A stretch of 64,000 nucleotides of DNA. It comes from Chrysomallon squamiferum (Eukaryota > Mollusca > Gastropoda > Neomphalida > Peltospiridae). A program made the position numbers and the translations under genes. Positions 48,806 through 59,030 of the stretch are shown here, piece by piece. Numbering within the stretch: position 1 is the stretch's first letter; each line of letters opens with the position of its first letter. The notes under the pieces were generated by a model. The model was not told where the DNA came from. It searched no databases and saw only the letters and a program-made list of their open reading frames with translations. Where the stretch lies: the NCBI GenBank assembly GCA_012295275.1, contig CM022672.1, forward strand, positions 19,409,394 through 19,473,393. The letters run 5' to 3'.

Positions 48806-51800
48806 AAAGACAGAATCCTGACAATTATTGCTTATTTAACCTGTTCACCTTGTTTCTGAAATTTTAAGATCTGTCAAAACTGTTAGATCTAAGAAATTTT
48901 GTTTGAATACTTATCATTTGAAAATGTCTTTTTGTTCAGATTAAAAAGGTTATTTCTTTCTATACATACATACATACATACATATATATATACATATATA
49001 TATATATATACATTAACTTATTAAGCTTTGTCAAATCATTAAAAAAAACCCACAACAATAAAAGCTGACAACTCCAAAACTAAAATCATGTCAAAGCTGG
49101 CTGTTTAGCAGCAAGATGATCAAGTTAGGCGATATTAAAGTTCATTAGAGGGTAAACAGACTACAAGTAATAAGCTATAAGCCATGTTTACAGAAAATCC
49201 CAGGAGAAGGCTGCTAGTATCATGATGGTTTAATACAATAAACCACAGACTCAGAGGCTCTGCCATCTCAATGAAGCATCCTCTGTCCAACAGCATCCAC
49301 TTTTAACATGGCTGACACAACAAATGTTAGGTTACATTTACATCAGCATGGGTCTTTAAGACCTGACACTTAGCTCATCACATTTGTATTATAAATTTGA
49401 AAGGAAAAAAAAATGTATCTGATGCAGTGAAAAGTGTTTACAAACAAAATGAAAGGATAGCTGTCAAAAATGAAAGAAAGATGAGAAAAAAAAAAAGGGT
49501 GTTTTAGTACTGCAGGGCAAACTGACTTGCTGAATGAAATAGAAACATGAACTAAATTCCTAAAACAAACAATGTAAAATATATTTATTTTTATTAAAAT
49601 ATTTGTAGGTATATTGGCATGTAAGTGTGTGTGTGTGTTTAAGTATGTATGTAACAACTATATACCATGTTTAATAGTTAATGTATTTTATTTATTAATT
49701 TTTTACCTTTTCAAGCAATGTACTATCTAAACACGTCTTTCAATAAATAAATAAAACTAATTTCTACAATAAATGAGTGTTCTGTATATTATCTTTCATC
49801 ATTAGAAAATAATTTAATATTAAATTTCAGAAACTGAATGCAGTTTCACTACTTGTGAATATACAAAACTAACAAATTCAATATTTAAAGTTTAAAAGAA
49901 AGAGTAAGAAACTGGATACTGTTTAACTATTTGTAAATATTCATTTCAAAAATATAATAAACGGCAAATACATGCAAATGCACTGTATCTGTTTATCAGT
50001 AACAAGAAATGAAACAGTGGGTACAATACTGGAATGCAACAACAGGAAGATAGAGAAATCCAGATAAGAAACACCTGCAGTTGTAATTGTGGTTACCAAC
50101 AGACCTGTACTTGGCTTTATTATGTGAGAAGTATGCAGATAAGGAAGGAGGTAAACACTTTATCACTTATTCAAGAATTCAAGTGCCAATTTAGATAAAA
50201 GATGTGCAGACAGAATGAACTGAGAATGAATCTGAATGCATGTGTTATTTGCCATTATCAGCAGATGACTTCTGGTACACATCCAGGAATCTGTAATTAT
50301 TGGCATCATAAAATAAATAAATCAGGCTCAGGATTTCAGCAGTGGCCACACTCCAGGGAGTAATTAATTAGAAAAATGTGGTTTTCTTATCTGTTATTAA
50401 TGTGCCTTGCGCTTCATGTTCTACCACCTCGTATAATTTCAGTCTGTCGTAAACTATAGGTCGTTATCCATGTGTCTTTCTTTTATCAGTTAACTTTGAT
50501 AAAGCAATAAAGCCTGCAAACAGCATACATGCTTTTTAACGGTTTTTCTTTCATTTAATTTAAAATTTTTAATTAAACATATTATAAAAGTTTTTTTTAA
50601 CTTTATTAATACTGTTACATTTTTGGATGCAGTATCTGAATGCTTAATTAGTGTTCAAGATGAAACCTGATTAATAAAAGCAAAAAAGAAAGAAGACACA
50701 CTGCTTCTGTCAGATATAGTTTTCTCTTTCAATACAACAGTAGAAAACAGATAAAGAAAATAGTCCAAAATAATAATATAACGATGTGTAAGAACAGTTA
50801 ATCCTGTTACTTACTGAAAACTGTTAAGAATGTGGATAATACGTTTGTGTGGTGACAGGCCAGTGATAAGCAAACTAATTAAATAAACTTAGTTTTTTTT
50901 CCTGCTCCATCAAGCCAGATCTGAATAATAACACAAATGAAAACTGAAGACTGCCTTTTCACAGTTTCATCAGGACCAAGTCCCAACAGTAATAAGAATT
51001 AACAATTATGCTATATCTACAAATTAACATATCCCTGGAGTGGCATCTTATTCACTTTCTGAAGAATTATCACCATCAACACTATTGACCTTCTCAACAA
51101 AATTTTCTAATTTTTTAAATTTATTTATTAAGGGATCTGCATAAATCAACAACAGGCTTAATTTTATTGCTAAAAAGTTATACTGTCTCAAGGATTCATA
51201 AGAAAACACAAACTGGTTACTTCAAGATTTACTATGTCTAAACTAACTAAGACAAGTATTTTTCTCATCTGGGTTCTCATTTGTCCACTCCTCAGACATT
51301 CAGAGTTAAAAACACCTCTAACCCAATTTGATGAGTAGAAGAGTTATTTCTTCAGACACTGGGCAACACGAAACATCTGGATGACTTTGGATGACCTTCA
51401 GATACAATCATTTGACCATTGTGAGATATTCTTGGGTGTAAGATTGTAATATTTACACTTCCAAACTCATTTAGTTGTTTTATATTTATAAAAATTGTTC
51501 TTTGTAATTTGTACATTGTAAATGTAATACATCCAGTCTGGTCTAAATTTAAAGCAGATATTTTTGTTTTAGTTTATGCCAAAGTATAAAATGGGCCTGT
51601 TTCTTTGGAAAAATGCCAAATTTTTTCAGTACAATATGTCAGATTTATTGGAAAAAAAATACATCCAACAAAACTTGTAATGTTTATACAATGATCTGTT
51701 TGAAATTTTTCATCAAGAAAGTGTTAAAAAATATATATTAGTAGTTTGATACTGGTATTGTTAGTTAAGAGGAAGTATTTTTATCTTATAGTAACTGATA

Positions 51801-52818
51801 GTTATAAACATATTTGCAAATAGTTTGCAAAAAAAACCCACTAAAAAACTTATAACAATTTCTTAAAGGATGGCAGTATAAATAGACGTATATTTATTCA
51901 TTTATTTATTCATCTTATTTTATTTATTATTATTATTATTAATTTTTTTTCATCAAATGAACTTTTTGGGGGGTATTCATAAAGTAAAAAAAAAAAAAAC
52001 AAAAAAACAATTAGGTAAAAAATTATAATAACTTTTATACTTTCTGAAATAAACTTTTCCAAACACTAATATATTTGGTTTTTTTTTTTTTTTGATGAAG
52101 TAAGGCAACGCACGCAATGTGTGAAGCTTACAAAATTAATTTACACTTGATTTGTGAAAAATTGCTCTTGACTCTGTGGGTTATAATAAAATCTGATGAA
52201 ATTTCTATTGCAGTTTGAAAAAGTCACAATGACCTCAGAGGCAATTTTTGTTCTCATTACTACATTTGATTTATTCTGGTCAGTCACCTCCAGTCAACTG
52301 TTGTTACATTAGAAACTGAATTTACGTGAGATCTGCATGTAGCAATATTTCCTTTTTTATAAACACACAGAAAACATACACACAACCACACAGACACACA
52401 CACAGAACACATATGCACACATACGGATGAACACACACAACACATATGCACACAACCATACAGATACACACACACACAACACATATGCACACACAAACCA
52501 CACATTCACTTAGGCACATACACACTTGTGCAGATGTATATATACAGACACATTCACACAAACAGATATTCACTCACATACAACCACACACAAACAACAC
52601 ACCTGTACATAGAAAAAATAAAACACACAGTACAGAATGGTGTTCAGTAATAAGCTGTTCACAGAATGTATTATTAACAACATTCCCACTGGGTTTCTTC
52701 TCTCAAATTACCAAGGTTTAAAAACAATATGTCTGACACCTAATAACGGTTCGTGAGAAAATGGTTTGAGATTCATTAAATATTTATTCACATTATTATA
52801 TATACACTCCCACATATA

Positions 52819-52869
<51 letters not shown>

Positions 52870-55800
52870 ACAGACAAATACAAATTTTATGTAAAAATGA
52901 CTGATCTTTTTTCTCTTTTTCTTTCAGTGCATTAATAATGTTGTGAAGTCAAATGACTTCATTGTTCCTTTTCCTGTTTTAACCACAAACATATAACTGG
53001 GTTAATGAATATCATCACATGTCATTTCCGGTATATGAGAAGGCACATATGCAAAAAAACCAATTGCTACTGTTTGAAAAAAGTACTGGATTTCTTTTGA
53101 ACATGAATTGCTAAAGGTTTGACATCCAAAAGCATATGATAAAAAAAAAATCAGCCAACACGTTCCAACAAAACTTTTTTTGTACAAATTTTTATTTATT
53201 TTGAATTTAATGAAAATGCTCTATAAATATAATTGTAACGTGTCAGCTGGCAAAACATGCATCTGTGTTACTTAACAAAATGTACCATCAGTTCTGAACA
53301 CTCCTAAAAAAAAAAAAAAAAAAAAAATAACATCACAGCCAACCCTTCAATTCTGAAGGAAACCACTCTTCTAGATCTTTTGATTACCATCAGCCATAAT
53401 GAAGCTGTGAAGACTCTCAATTTCGATTTTTTTTTTTTTTTTTTTAACATCAAGCAATTAGGGTAGATTTTTCTTTTTTTTTTAAAAAGAGGGGAGAAAA
53501 AAAAACTTGACACACTGATCCTTGAGCTTTATAGTTAGTCTGTCCAAAGCAATGCATTAAAAAAAGTATTACCTAACAGGAAACTGATTAACTGAGTTGC
53601 TGAAATCTGAACATGAATTTGAATTTGGTGACAAAGATTACTTTGATGATGATGCATTACTTTAATGATGGTGCACGCTTTATTGATGGTTTACATACTT
53701 TAAATGATGGTGCAAACTTCAATTATGGTGCATGGTGCATAACTTTAATGATGGTGCACACTTTTATGATGGATGGTGCGTATTTTAATGATAGAGCATT
53801 CTTTAATGATGGAACATACTTTAATAATCTTGCATATTTTTACTGATGGTGTGTACACGTTAATGACTGTGCAGACTTCTGAGGAATGGTTTGCAGAAAG
53901 CAATCTAAGTGAAGTGTTGCCATGGCAGAAAATGAAACCCAAGGTGGGTCATCACCAACGAGAATTTACATCATTGTCATCTGTGCAAGTATATAACAGA
54001 CAGAGCTGGGATCATTCCCAGCTCATTTCCCATCAATCAGGGAACTGACAAGCAGTTCCAGTTACCAGGAACTGGGTCAAAGTTAAGAGTTATTTATTGC
54101 TTGATGTCTCTCTGGTGGTTACATGTATAAATAAATCTGTCTGCTTGGATATCTTATTAATGACTGTCGCTTCACTTTTCTTCAGATGGAGCATTTTATT
54201 CAGTTTTAAGAGAACCAAATTCTGATTTCTTCTCCAAAATAGGTTTTGATAGTTTAATGTTGTCGTCTTGCTGGAGTTAATATGCTGAAATATTCCTGAT
54301 AAAACTCATTTTCTGAATAAGCTATATATATATATATATATATTAATAATCATAAATTAGACAATATAAAAATATAAATCAGTAAGTGTTTCAAATCAGA
54401 TTTGATAGCCTAGCTGTGTCTTGCTGTTAGAACTAATATGGAGAAATATTCTAGTAAAAATTAATTTTCATTCTGAAGGTATAAATTTATTTTAATATTC
54501 AACTATTACCATAGGATGTTTCCATTTTTTTTCTCATTTTTTTAAAAATTATTTCTAAATCTGTAAATAACAATAACTGTTTCATAATAGGTTCGACAGT
54601 CTTAAACAAAATATTTCTCAATTTAATAACAAAATATTAAACAAAAATTAGACAATTTAAAAAATTAAAAAAAGTAATTCTAAATCTGATCAATCACTTA
54701 ATAGCCCAAAACTTGTTAATTAAAACAAAAACTGTAACTAACATTTTTCTTTTATTGGTCATTAACTTAATTCTTATCATCTTGAAAATGAGAGTTTTTT
54801 GGGTGGTTTTTGTTTTTTTCCAGACATTTCATCACGGATGCTTGGTCTGGTACTTAAATCTGACTGGTTTGAATCAGCTGCCAATCCAATCACTAATCTG
54901 TGTAGTGACAGCGGCAAGCTTTATGCAGTCATCTGTATGACAGTTTACATATCTGATAACAATCACTGCTGCAAACGGTAAGGCTCCTTCAATGCAGAAG
55001 CACTGGATGACGTCTGCTAGGTTCACCGAGGCCTGTACCTTAATCCTGTTTTGTTATATAACAACATGAACATTAGTTCCTGTCTGTTTAGCTATCAATA
55101 TTTATTACCGTCAATTAGTACACTTGAATTAATTTAACAAGCTGCGTAATTAGCCAATCAATACAAAGCAATTGTGTAAAATAATTTTACTTTACGTAGC
55201 TTCTAATTTATGTTTTGTTCACAATATTTAGCAATTAATATTTTAGGTGAATTTTTTTTTTGTGTCTTTTTTTTAATTTAGATGAATAATCAAAATGCAT
55301 AAGTACTGATTAGTGTGATAAAGATGTAAATGAGTGCATACAAGGTATCTCTGTGTGATTGATTTTACACAAATCAAACATTACTTGTGTGCTTTGTCAG
55401 GCATTTCATTAACAATTATAAATGATCATTAACCATTAACTATGATATGCTTGTTATATTCTAAACAACATACATAGACACAGACTTATGCACATAATGT
55501 TCTAAACAACACACATATAGAAATGTGCTTTATGTTCTATACAATACACATATGCAGAGATGGATGTTATGTTCTGAACAACATACCCACACAGAGATAC
55601 ACATTATAAACAACACACATACACAGATATTCACATTAACTTCTAAATACCCACATGAAATGTTAGCAGTAATGTTCACACACACCAGTATATAGAATTC
55701 TTCTGAATATGATCTAAGAGTTAAAACGTCCACATTTAATGAATAGCAATAATCCACAATAAAGAATCAAATGTAAATACAGGCATACAAGGAAGTAAAT

Positions 55801-55963
55801 GGTTAAAATGAAAGCTACAAATTTAAGACATGAATATAAACAAATCAGTATTTCAAATAAATTTTAAAATTTTAAAATTATGAAAACTTACTCTTATTCT
55901 TCTCATGGCAGCAACAATTTCCACTCTGCTACTGGGACGGGGTACATCCAATGTTCCAATATA
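20850..55963 (-). CDS. NOS1AP (CAPON)-like adaptor, nine exons, 5' end outside the window
   Basis: Nine exons with GT-AG borders join in frame: 55963-55892, 46700-46608, 43043-42985, 35568-35460, 28219-28081, 24015-23870, 23387-23169, 22357-22217, 21770-20850. Together they give 1899 nt, or 632 residues plus a stop. Residues 1-132 or so form a PTB domain with signatures familiar from vertebrate NOS1AP ([46 protein letters not shown]). A linker follows, then a Gln-rich coiled coil ([15 protein letters not shown] ... [13 protein letters not shown] ... AHQLL ... RIQELE) at about 236-316 and a 300-residue Ser/Asn-rich tail. In vertebrates NOS1AP is a cytosolic adaptor linking nNOS, Dexras1, synapsin and Scribble/Vangl complexes. 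The tail here ends EEFEALSS, not the EIAV-type PDZ ligand. The N-terminal coding exon was not found before base 64000 and should lie upstream. Confidence 0.93.
21771..22216 (-). other. NOS1AP intron between exons h and i
   Basis: 446 bases, GT-AG, with a short (GT)n near 21837-21855. Nothing else seen. Confidence 0.7.
22217..22357 (-). CDS. NOS1AP exon h: end of coiled coil
   Basis: 47 codons, acceptor ctacag, donor gtaaat, phase 0. [20 protein letters not shown], then [13 protein letters not shown], continues the heptads and matches the family (compare LVKQVQELELKL in mammals). Confidence 0.94.
22358..23168 (-). other. NOS1AP intron between exons g and h
   Basis: 811 bases, dominated by the compound microsatellite at 22613-22860 and the (TTG)n tract at 23117-23148. 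No other content is supported. Confidence 0.7.
22613..22860. repeat. Compound (AAAT)n - (AGTAT)n - (AAAT)n microsatellite
   Basis: A pentanucleotide agtat array with point variants (agaat, agtac) covers about 22649-22815 and is flanked on both sides by aaat tetranucleotide arrays. It produces a meaningless Tyr/Leu/Ile-rich open frame on the minus strand. Confidence 0.9.
23169..23387 (-). CDS. NOS1AP exon g: glutamine-rich coiled coil
   Basis: 73 codons, acceptor ttttag, donor gttagt, phase 0. It encodes [17 protein letters not shown], then [27 protein letters not shown], aligning well with the vertebrate coiled coil. A (TTG)n microsatellite at 23117-23148 begins about 20 bases past its donor. 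Confidence 0.94.
23388..23869 (-). other. NOS1AP intron between exons f and g
   Basis: 482 bases, GT-AG, containing a long (AAAT)n tract at about 23689-23767. Confidence 0.7.
23689..23767. repeat. (AAAT)n microsatellite
   Basis: Nearly pure tetranucleotide repeat of about 19 units. Confidence 0.9.
23870..24015 (-). CDS. NOS1AP exon f: linker
   Basis: 146 nt, acceptor ctttcag, donor gtaagt. It completes an Asn codon and adds 48 residues: a charged stretch ([13 protein letters not shown]), then [17 protein letters not shown]. It has little similarity to vertebrate NOS1AP here, but frame and splice sites are clean. Confidence 0.88.
24016..28080 (-). other. NOS1AP intron between exons e and f
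   Basis: 4.1 kb. It holds an A-run followed by (GA)n at about 24993-25034, a tRNA B-box-like ggttcaaatcc near 24130 that may be a SINE scrap, and a degenerate tandem array at 27530-27990. No coding exon is visible. Confidence 0.5.
27530..27990. repeat. Degenerate tandem array
   Basis: Diverged units with the theme (gat)cctaag-g-gtaaaa-tt-tacattca recur, for example near 27551, 27587, 27691, 27782 and 27838. The best-preserved pair has a period of about 104 bases (27587 and 27691) and shares agtcag(a/c)tacagagg. The array ends about 90 bases past the donor of exon e. Confidence 0.5.
28081..28219 (-). CDS. NOS1AP exon e: final PTB helix and linker
   Basis: 139 nt, acceptor gtttcag, donor gtaaga, ending in phase 1. 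[20 protein letters not shown] is the C-terminal PTB helix, nearly invariant in the family. A polar Ser/Glu/Lys linker follows. Confidence 0.95.
32283..32382. repeat. (GAAA)n microsatellite with an internal duplication
   Basis: Two successive blocks each start with aatgaaagaaag and end in aaaagaaag, so the tract looks like a duplicated block of about 36-38 bases as well as a simple repeat. Confidence 0.8.
32488..32703 (+). repeat. 27-bp minisatellite, eight units
   Basis: Eight tandem copies of a 27-base unit (tatagtgattcagtatttaa plus agtacaa) with a few substitutions and no length changes. Because 27 is divisible by three, the plus strand is open throughout and reads as repeats of YSDSVFKVQ. 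The frame lies antisense in a NOS1AP intron, so it is treated as a repeat, not a gene. Confidence 0.9.
34011..34130. repeat. 60-bp tandem duplication
   Basis: 34011-34070 and 34071-34130 align end to end with a handful of substitutions, both starting ttgtttattac and ending in taatct. Confidence 0.85.
34809..34936. repeat. Cluster of (GT)n, (ATCTGTTT)n and (ATGT)n
   Basis: Adjacent purely simple tracts. The octamer tract at about 34838-34876 probably derives from the GT run next to it. Confidence 0.85.
35460..35568 (-). CDS. NOS1AP exon d: PTB domain
   Basis: 109 nt, acceptor gtttcag, donor gtttgt, ending in phase 0. It encodes [20 protein letters not shown], then [16 protein letters not shown]: the central PTB strands and the conserved CNVFK motif. 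Confidence 0.95.
35569..42984 (-). other. NOS1AP intron between exons c and d
   Basis: 7.4 kb. It holds A/T homopolymers (37338-37356, 37812-37835, 38246-38279, 39919-39940), (CA)n at 37700-37735, (GAT)n near 38695-38720, the 162-bp duplication at 41029 and (ATT)n at 42689-42736. A less AT-rich island at 40740-40995 has no identifiable product. Confidence 0.5.
41029..41348. repeat. 162-bp tandem duplication
   Basis: Copies at 41029-41190 and 41191-41348 differ by only a few bases (for example aaaattg versus aaacttg, tatatatt versus tatttatt). This implies a recent duplication. Confidence 0.92.
42985..43043 (-). CDS. NOS1AP exon c: PTB domain
   Basis: 59 nt, acceptor ttacag, donor gtaggt, ending in phase 2. 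It encodes [19 protein letters not shown] and two bases of an Arg codon completed by the next exon. Confidence 0.93.
43145..43320. repeat. Imperfect 60-65-bp AAT-rich minisatellite, about three units
   Basis: The phrase aaataaaatatcaa(c/t)tgt recurs near 43157, 43221 and 43287, separated by aataat and poly-A filler. Confidence 0.75.
44222..44449 (-). other. Unrecognised 75-codon frame in an intron island
   Basis: The ATG at 44449 sits in a strong context (caagATGG). The product begins [18 protein letters not shown] and ends with a C-x2-H-x6-C-x2-C cluster ([15 protein letters not shown]). The cysteine pattern, after IIGKHQ, faintly recalls the C-terminal zinc motif of piggyBac-type transposases, but I see no other transposase block. 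It could be a decayed transposon, a nested gene or chance. A second frame (44970-44755) lies upstream on the same strand with no clear relation. Confidence 0.25.
46608..46700 (-). CDS. NOS1AP exon b: PTB domain
   Basis: 31 codons, acceptor tttttcag, donor gtgaga, phase 0. It encodes [12 protein letters not shown], then [19 protein letters not shown], matching the basic strand pair of the NOS1AP PTB domain. Confidence 0.93.
46965..47015. repeat. 51-base T homopolymer
   Basis: An uninterrupted run of about 51 T. Read on the transcribed minus strand it is a poly-A tract, possibly the tail of a retroposed sequence. Confidence 0.9.
52370..52600. repeat. CA-rich minisatellite
   Basis: Variants of acacacaacacatatgcaca recur irregularly, producing Cys/Val-rich chance frames on the minus strand. 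Confidence 0.8.
52820..52867. repeat. (AC)n microsatellite
   Basis: Pure dinucleotide run of about 24 units. Confidence 0.95.
53640..53870. repeat. Degenerate 18-21-bp minisatellite
   Basis: About a dozen diverged units of the type actttaatgatggtgca. The plus strand reads as a loose NDGA-F repeat, a by-product of the unit length. Confidence 0.75.
54003..54074. other. Three adjacent stem-loops
   Basis: Hairpin 1: gagctggga/tcccagctc with loop tcat (54003-54024). Hairpin 2: ttccc/gggaa with an 8-base loop (54027-54044). Hairpin 3: cagttcc/ggaactg with an 8-base loop (54053-54074). All stems are perfect. No known RNA family was recognised. Confidence 0.5.
55892..55963 (-). CDS. NOS1AP exon a: start of PTB domain
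   Basis: 24 codons, acceptor ttgcag and donor gtaagt, phase 0 at both ends. It encodes [13 protein letters not shown] then [11 protein letters not shown], the first strand and helix of the PTB fold, almost as in vertebrates. The preceding intron starts with a tandem array only 37 bases upstream of the acceptor. Confidence 0.93.
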
Positions 55964-56000
55964 CTGCAAGAACAAAATTACAACATCATGGTAACCATAC

Positions 56001-56547
56001 ACATTTAGATACAATCTGTAACTACAGTATTAGATATCATTTCTTTTACTGTACAGTATTAGATATCATATCTATAACTGTACACATTTATATATAATCT
56101 ATAGCTGTACAGTATTAGATATCATTTCTATAACTGTACAGTATTAGATATCATATCTATAACTGTACACATTTAGATACAATCTGTAACTACAGTATTA
56201 GATATCATTTCTATAACTGTACAGTATTAGATATCATATCTATAACTGTACACATTTATATATAATCTATAGCTGTACAGTATTAGATATCATTTCTATA
56301 ACAGTACAGTATCAGATATCATATCTATAACTGTACACATTTAGATACAATCTGTAACTACAGTATTAGATATCATTTCTGTAACTGTACAGTATTAGAT
56401 ATCATATCTATAACTGTACACATTTATATATAATCTATAGCTGTACAGTATTAGATATCATTTCTATAACAGTACAGTATCAGATATCATATCTATAACT
56501 GTAAACATTTAGATACAATCTGTAACTACAGTATTAGATATCATTTA
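56001..56547. repeat. Higher-order tandem repeat: 168-bp unit of near-palindromic monomers
   Basis: The block starting acatttagatacaatctgta occurs at 56001, 56169, 56337 and 56505, exactly 168 bases apart: three full units and a partial fourth. Each unit contains about six monomers of 27-29 bases of the type acagtattagatatcat(a/t)tc plus tataactgt, each nearly its own reverse complement. Units differ at only a few positions. Confidence 0.95.
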
Positions 56548-57413
56548 GGTAATGTTACTTGTAACTGGTACATCATATTATAGCAGTAAATAAAACTGGT
56601 ATACCTATACGTACAATGCTAATATTTATATGAATAGTAAAAGAACAGAAACTGTTTAATGTTTTGTTCTTGAAAAGGAATCTTCAGTTATGACATAGGT
56701 TAAGCATTTAATTTAATATCTGGGTGTGGATGTAGCATAATGGTTAAAGCACTGGCGACCATAGAGGTATTTACAGTTATAGCCATTACACTTGTATAAC
56801 TTGGATGTAACTGTCTGTGAGAAGATATACACAAAATATTATATGCTGCTAATTCAAAAGAATAGATTTTGCCAGAAGTTTTATTGGTTTTTATTTTTGT
56901 TTTTTATATTATCATTTACACAGAAAAGTTATACGTAAAATATCTAATAATTTTTTTTATTATTTCTGTATTATAAAAAGAGTTATAAATTTATTGCCTT
57001 TCCATCAGAATTAGAGTATTTTTCTGGGTTAATTAACCAAACAGTAATTTCACCAATTAATAATAATAAAATTTGAAAACAATTATATAGATAATTGAAT
57101 TTCAGGTACTTAAAACTGAGAAAAGATGTATAAAATGTATTAGCCATATCAGTAGAAAGAAAAATAAACTGAAAAATAAACAAGAAAAAGTATCAGACAA
57201 ACAGACATTAACCCAGATGAGTTAAGTCCATCAGTAGTCATCAGTTCGCATTCAGCCAATGATCCACTGCCAAGTTCAAATTAGTTTCTCATCAATTCAT
57301 TAGGAAAAATAGGGGGAAAATGGAAATGTCATTTCTTTGAGAAGTCAACAGAAACTAACATTTTGGTTTCAAGTAGAAGTCTATTTCTATTATATAATTG
57401 ATTATACATATGA

Positions 57414-57453
<40 letters not shown>

Positions 57454-58924
57454 GTTATCGTAATTCATAATCTTAAGAGAATCTGTCAAAAGTTTTATTT
57501 TCAGTGTTGATTTTGACATAGTTAAATTTTCCATTATATTACAAGAATATAGGACTCCAGATGTATAGAATAACAACAACAGAAAAATAAATAAATAAAT
57601 AAATAAATAAATAAAAATATTTTTAAAAAGGAATAATAAAAATAAAAGAACAATTACACATCTGATCACAATGAAAAAGAAGGTGCATTATTCTTTTCAC
57701 CTGGTTGTACTAATAGCATAAAATTTACATATAATACTGTACAATTATCTTAATAAGCTAATACACACACAAACACAGAAACACACACACACACACACAC
57801 ACATCAGATATTTAATTTGTATGGTAATAATGTATTTGTCAAGTTAGATTTTTATTTATTTAATTTTTTTTGAAAACATTACAATATCACTACTGGTGCA
57901 TTTTCTGTTCTAGGCAAGTCAAATAAAAATCACTACTACATCTGTCGTGAATTGTGTTTGCTGTACACACAAATTAATCAGTTGTGCTTTACATTCTGTC
58001 TGTCAAAGCGTTACCAATTCCATTTAATTATTGCCACAGAACTATTTGCTGATAGGCATTTTCTGTCACTAATAACAAAACTGTTATTCAGTCTGGAAAC
58101 TATAAACATGTATTCTCTGTAGGCAATGAACTAATGAATGTCTTTTTTTTTCTCTTTTTTATTTTTATATTTTTTTTTGAAAACAAAAATGAAGAAAAGA
58201 CGTGGCCATTTTCTGGGGTTTTTAGGGATTTTCCTGTAGACTAATGCGAACTGTAAGCAACACTTTAGATAAATGTGCTGGCATCATAAACCACGGTTCA
58301 GTCCATCAGAAGTAATTTGTATTTACATGTCTTGTGGTTACAGCTCTTAGTACGTAATGCAGTTAATACATGTTGAAAGATGTTTAGGCCACGCAAACAA
58401 TGATTTTTAATTAGTTCCAACAAGTACGAAGCTGCAACAGCAGCTGCAGCACTTCTGCTTGGTCAGTCTTCATTAGCTATTTCACACATCACGAACTTTC
58501 ATTAATTCCATGATGTTTCAACGGTGCGCACACTGCTTTGCTTACACATCAGTGTAAATTACCAAACCACTCTTTGCATCAATGCAATCAACAGATTTAA
58601 ATGCCTATATCGCAACTGTCAGCACTACACAAGAGTTTTATCAATCATAAACTAGGCAGAATAACGAGCCAATCGATGAACACATTTCACCATGCTCCCA
58701 CTTAATTCCAAACAAAAATGTCTAAAAGAAATTAACTCAGATGAGAAGATTTTTTTATTTTATTTTATTTTTTTTATATAATATATATATAGAAGAAGAA
58801 GAAAAATGTCCATTTAGAAAGAGAAAGATTCATGTTTTTTTCTTTATCCCTTTGGATATTGCTGACTGCATGTGGCCAATATCATTATCTCTGCTACGTG
58901 ACAGACAGACAGACACTCGGGGAA

Positions 58925-59030
58925 GGTGTGAAGAAAGAGAAGTGAGGAACTTGGAAGAGAATATCAGTTTTATTGTGTGCAAGACTGTTCCGAGATCGGT
59001 GCATGTTTCTGACAGTATCTGCAGTTCTCA
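58925..59030 (+). repeat. Dispersed repeat, copy 2 (first copy near 8.9 kb)
   Basis: Shares the agttttattgtgt and gagatc-gtgcatgtttct blocks with 8876-8980. It lies in a 111-codon plus-strand frame (58741-59076) that starts in low-complexity T-rich sequence; the repeat part reads RNLEENISFIVCKTVPRSVH. It is preceded by (ACAG)n at about 58898-58913. Confidence 0.6.

Larger units (their letters stand above)
46701..55891 (-). other. NOS1AP intron between exons a and b
   Basis: 9.2 kb, the longest intron seen. It holds a 51-base T-run at 46965-47015, T-runs at 48442-48478, (CATA)n/(TA)n at 48962-49010, a CA-rich array at 52370-52600, (AC)n at 52820-52867, a degenerate minisatellite at 53640-53870 and a hairpin cluster at 54003-54074. 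An open minus-strand frame at 47673-47867 is discussed in the findings. No conventional exon is supported. Confidence 0.5.

Noticed and set aside
52284-52573. Two Cys-rich frames that look like small secreted proteins
   Set aside because: They come from the CA-rich minisatellite; the Cys-Val spacing follows the repeat unit and there is no conserved framework.
54713-54981. Two overlapping plus-strand frames of 60-75 codons
   Set aside because: No domain, no start context of note, different frames equally open; composition alone explains them.
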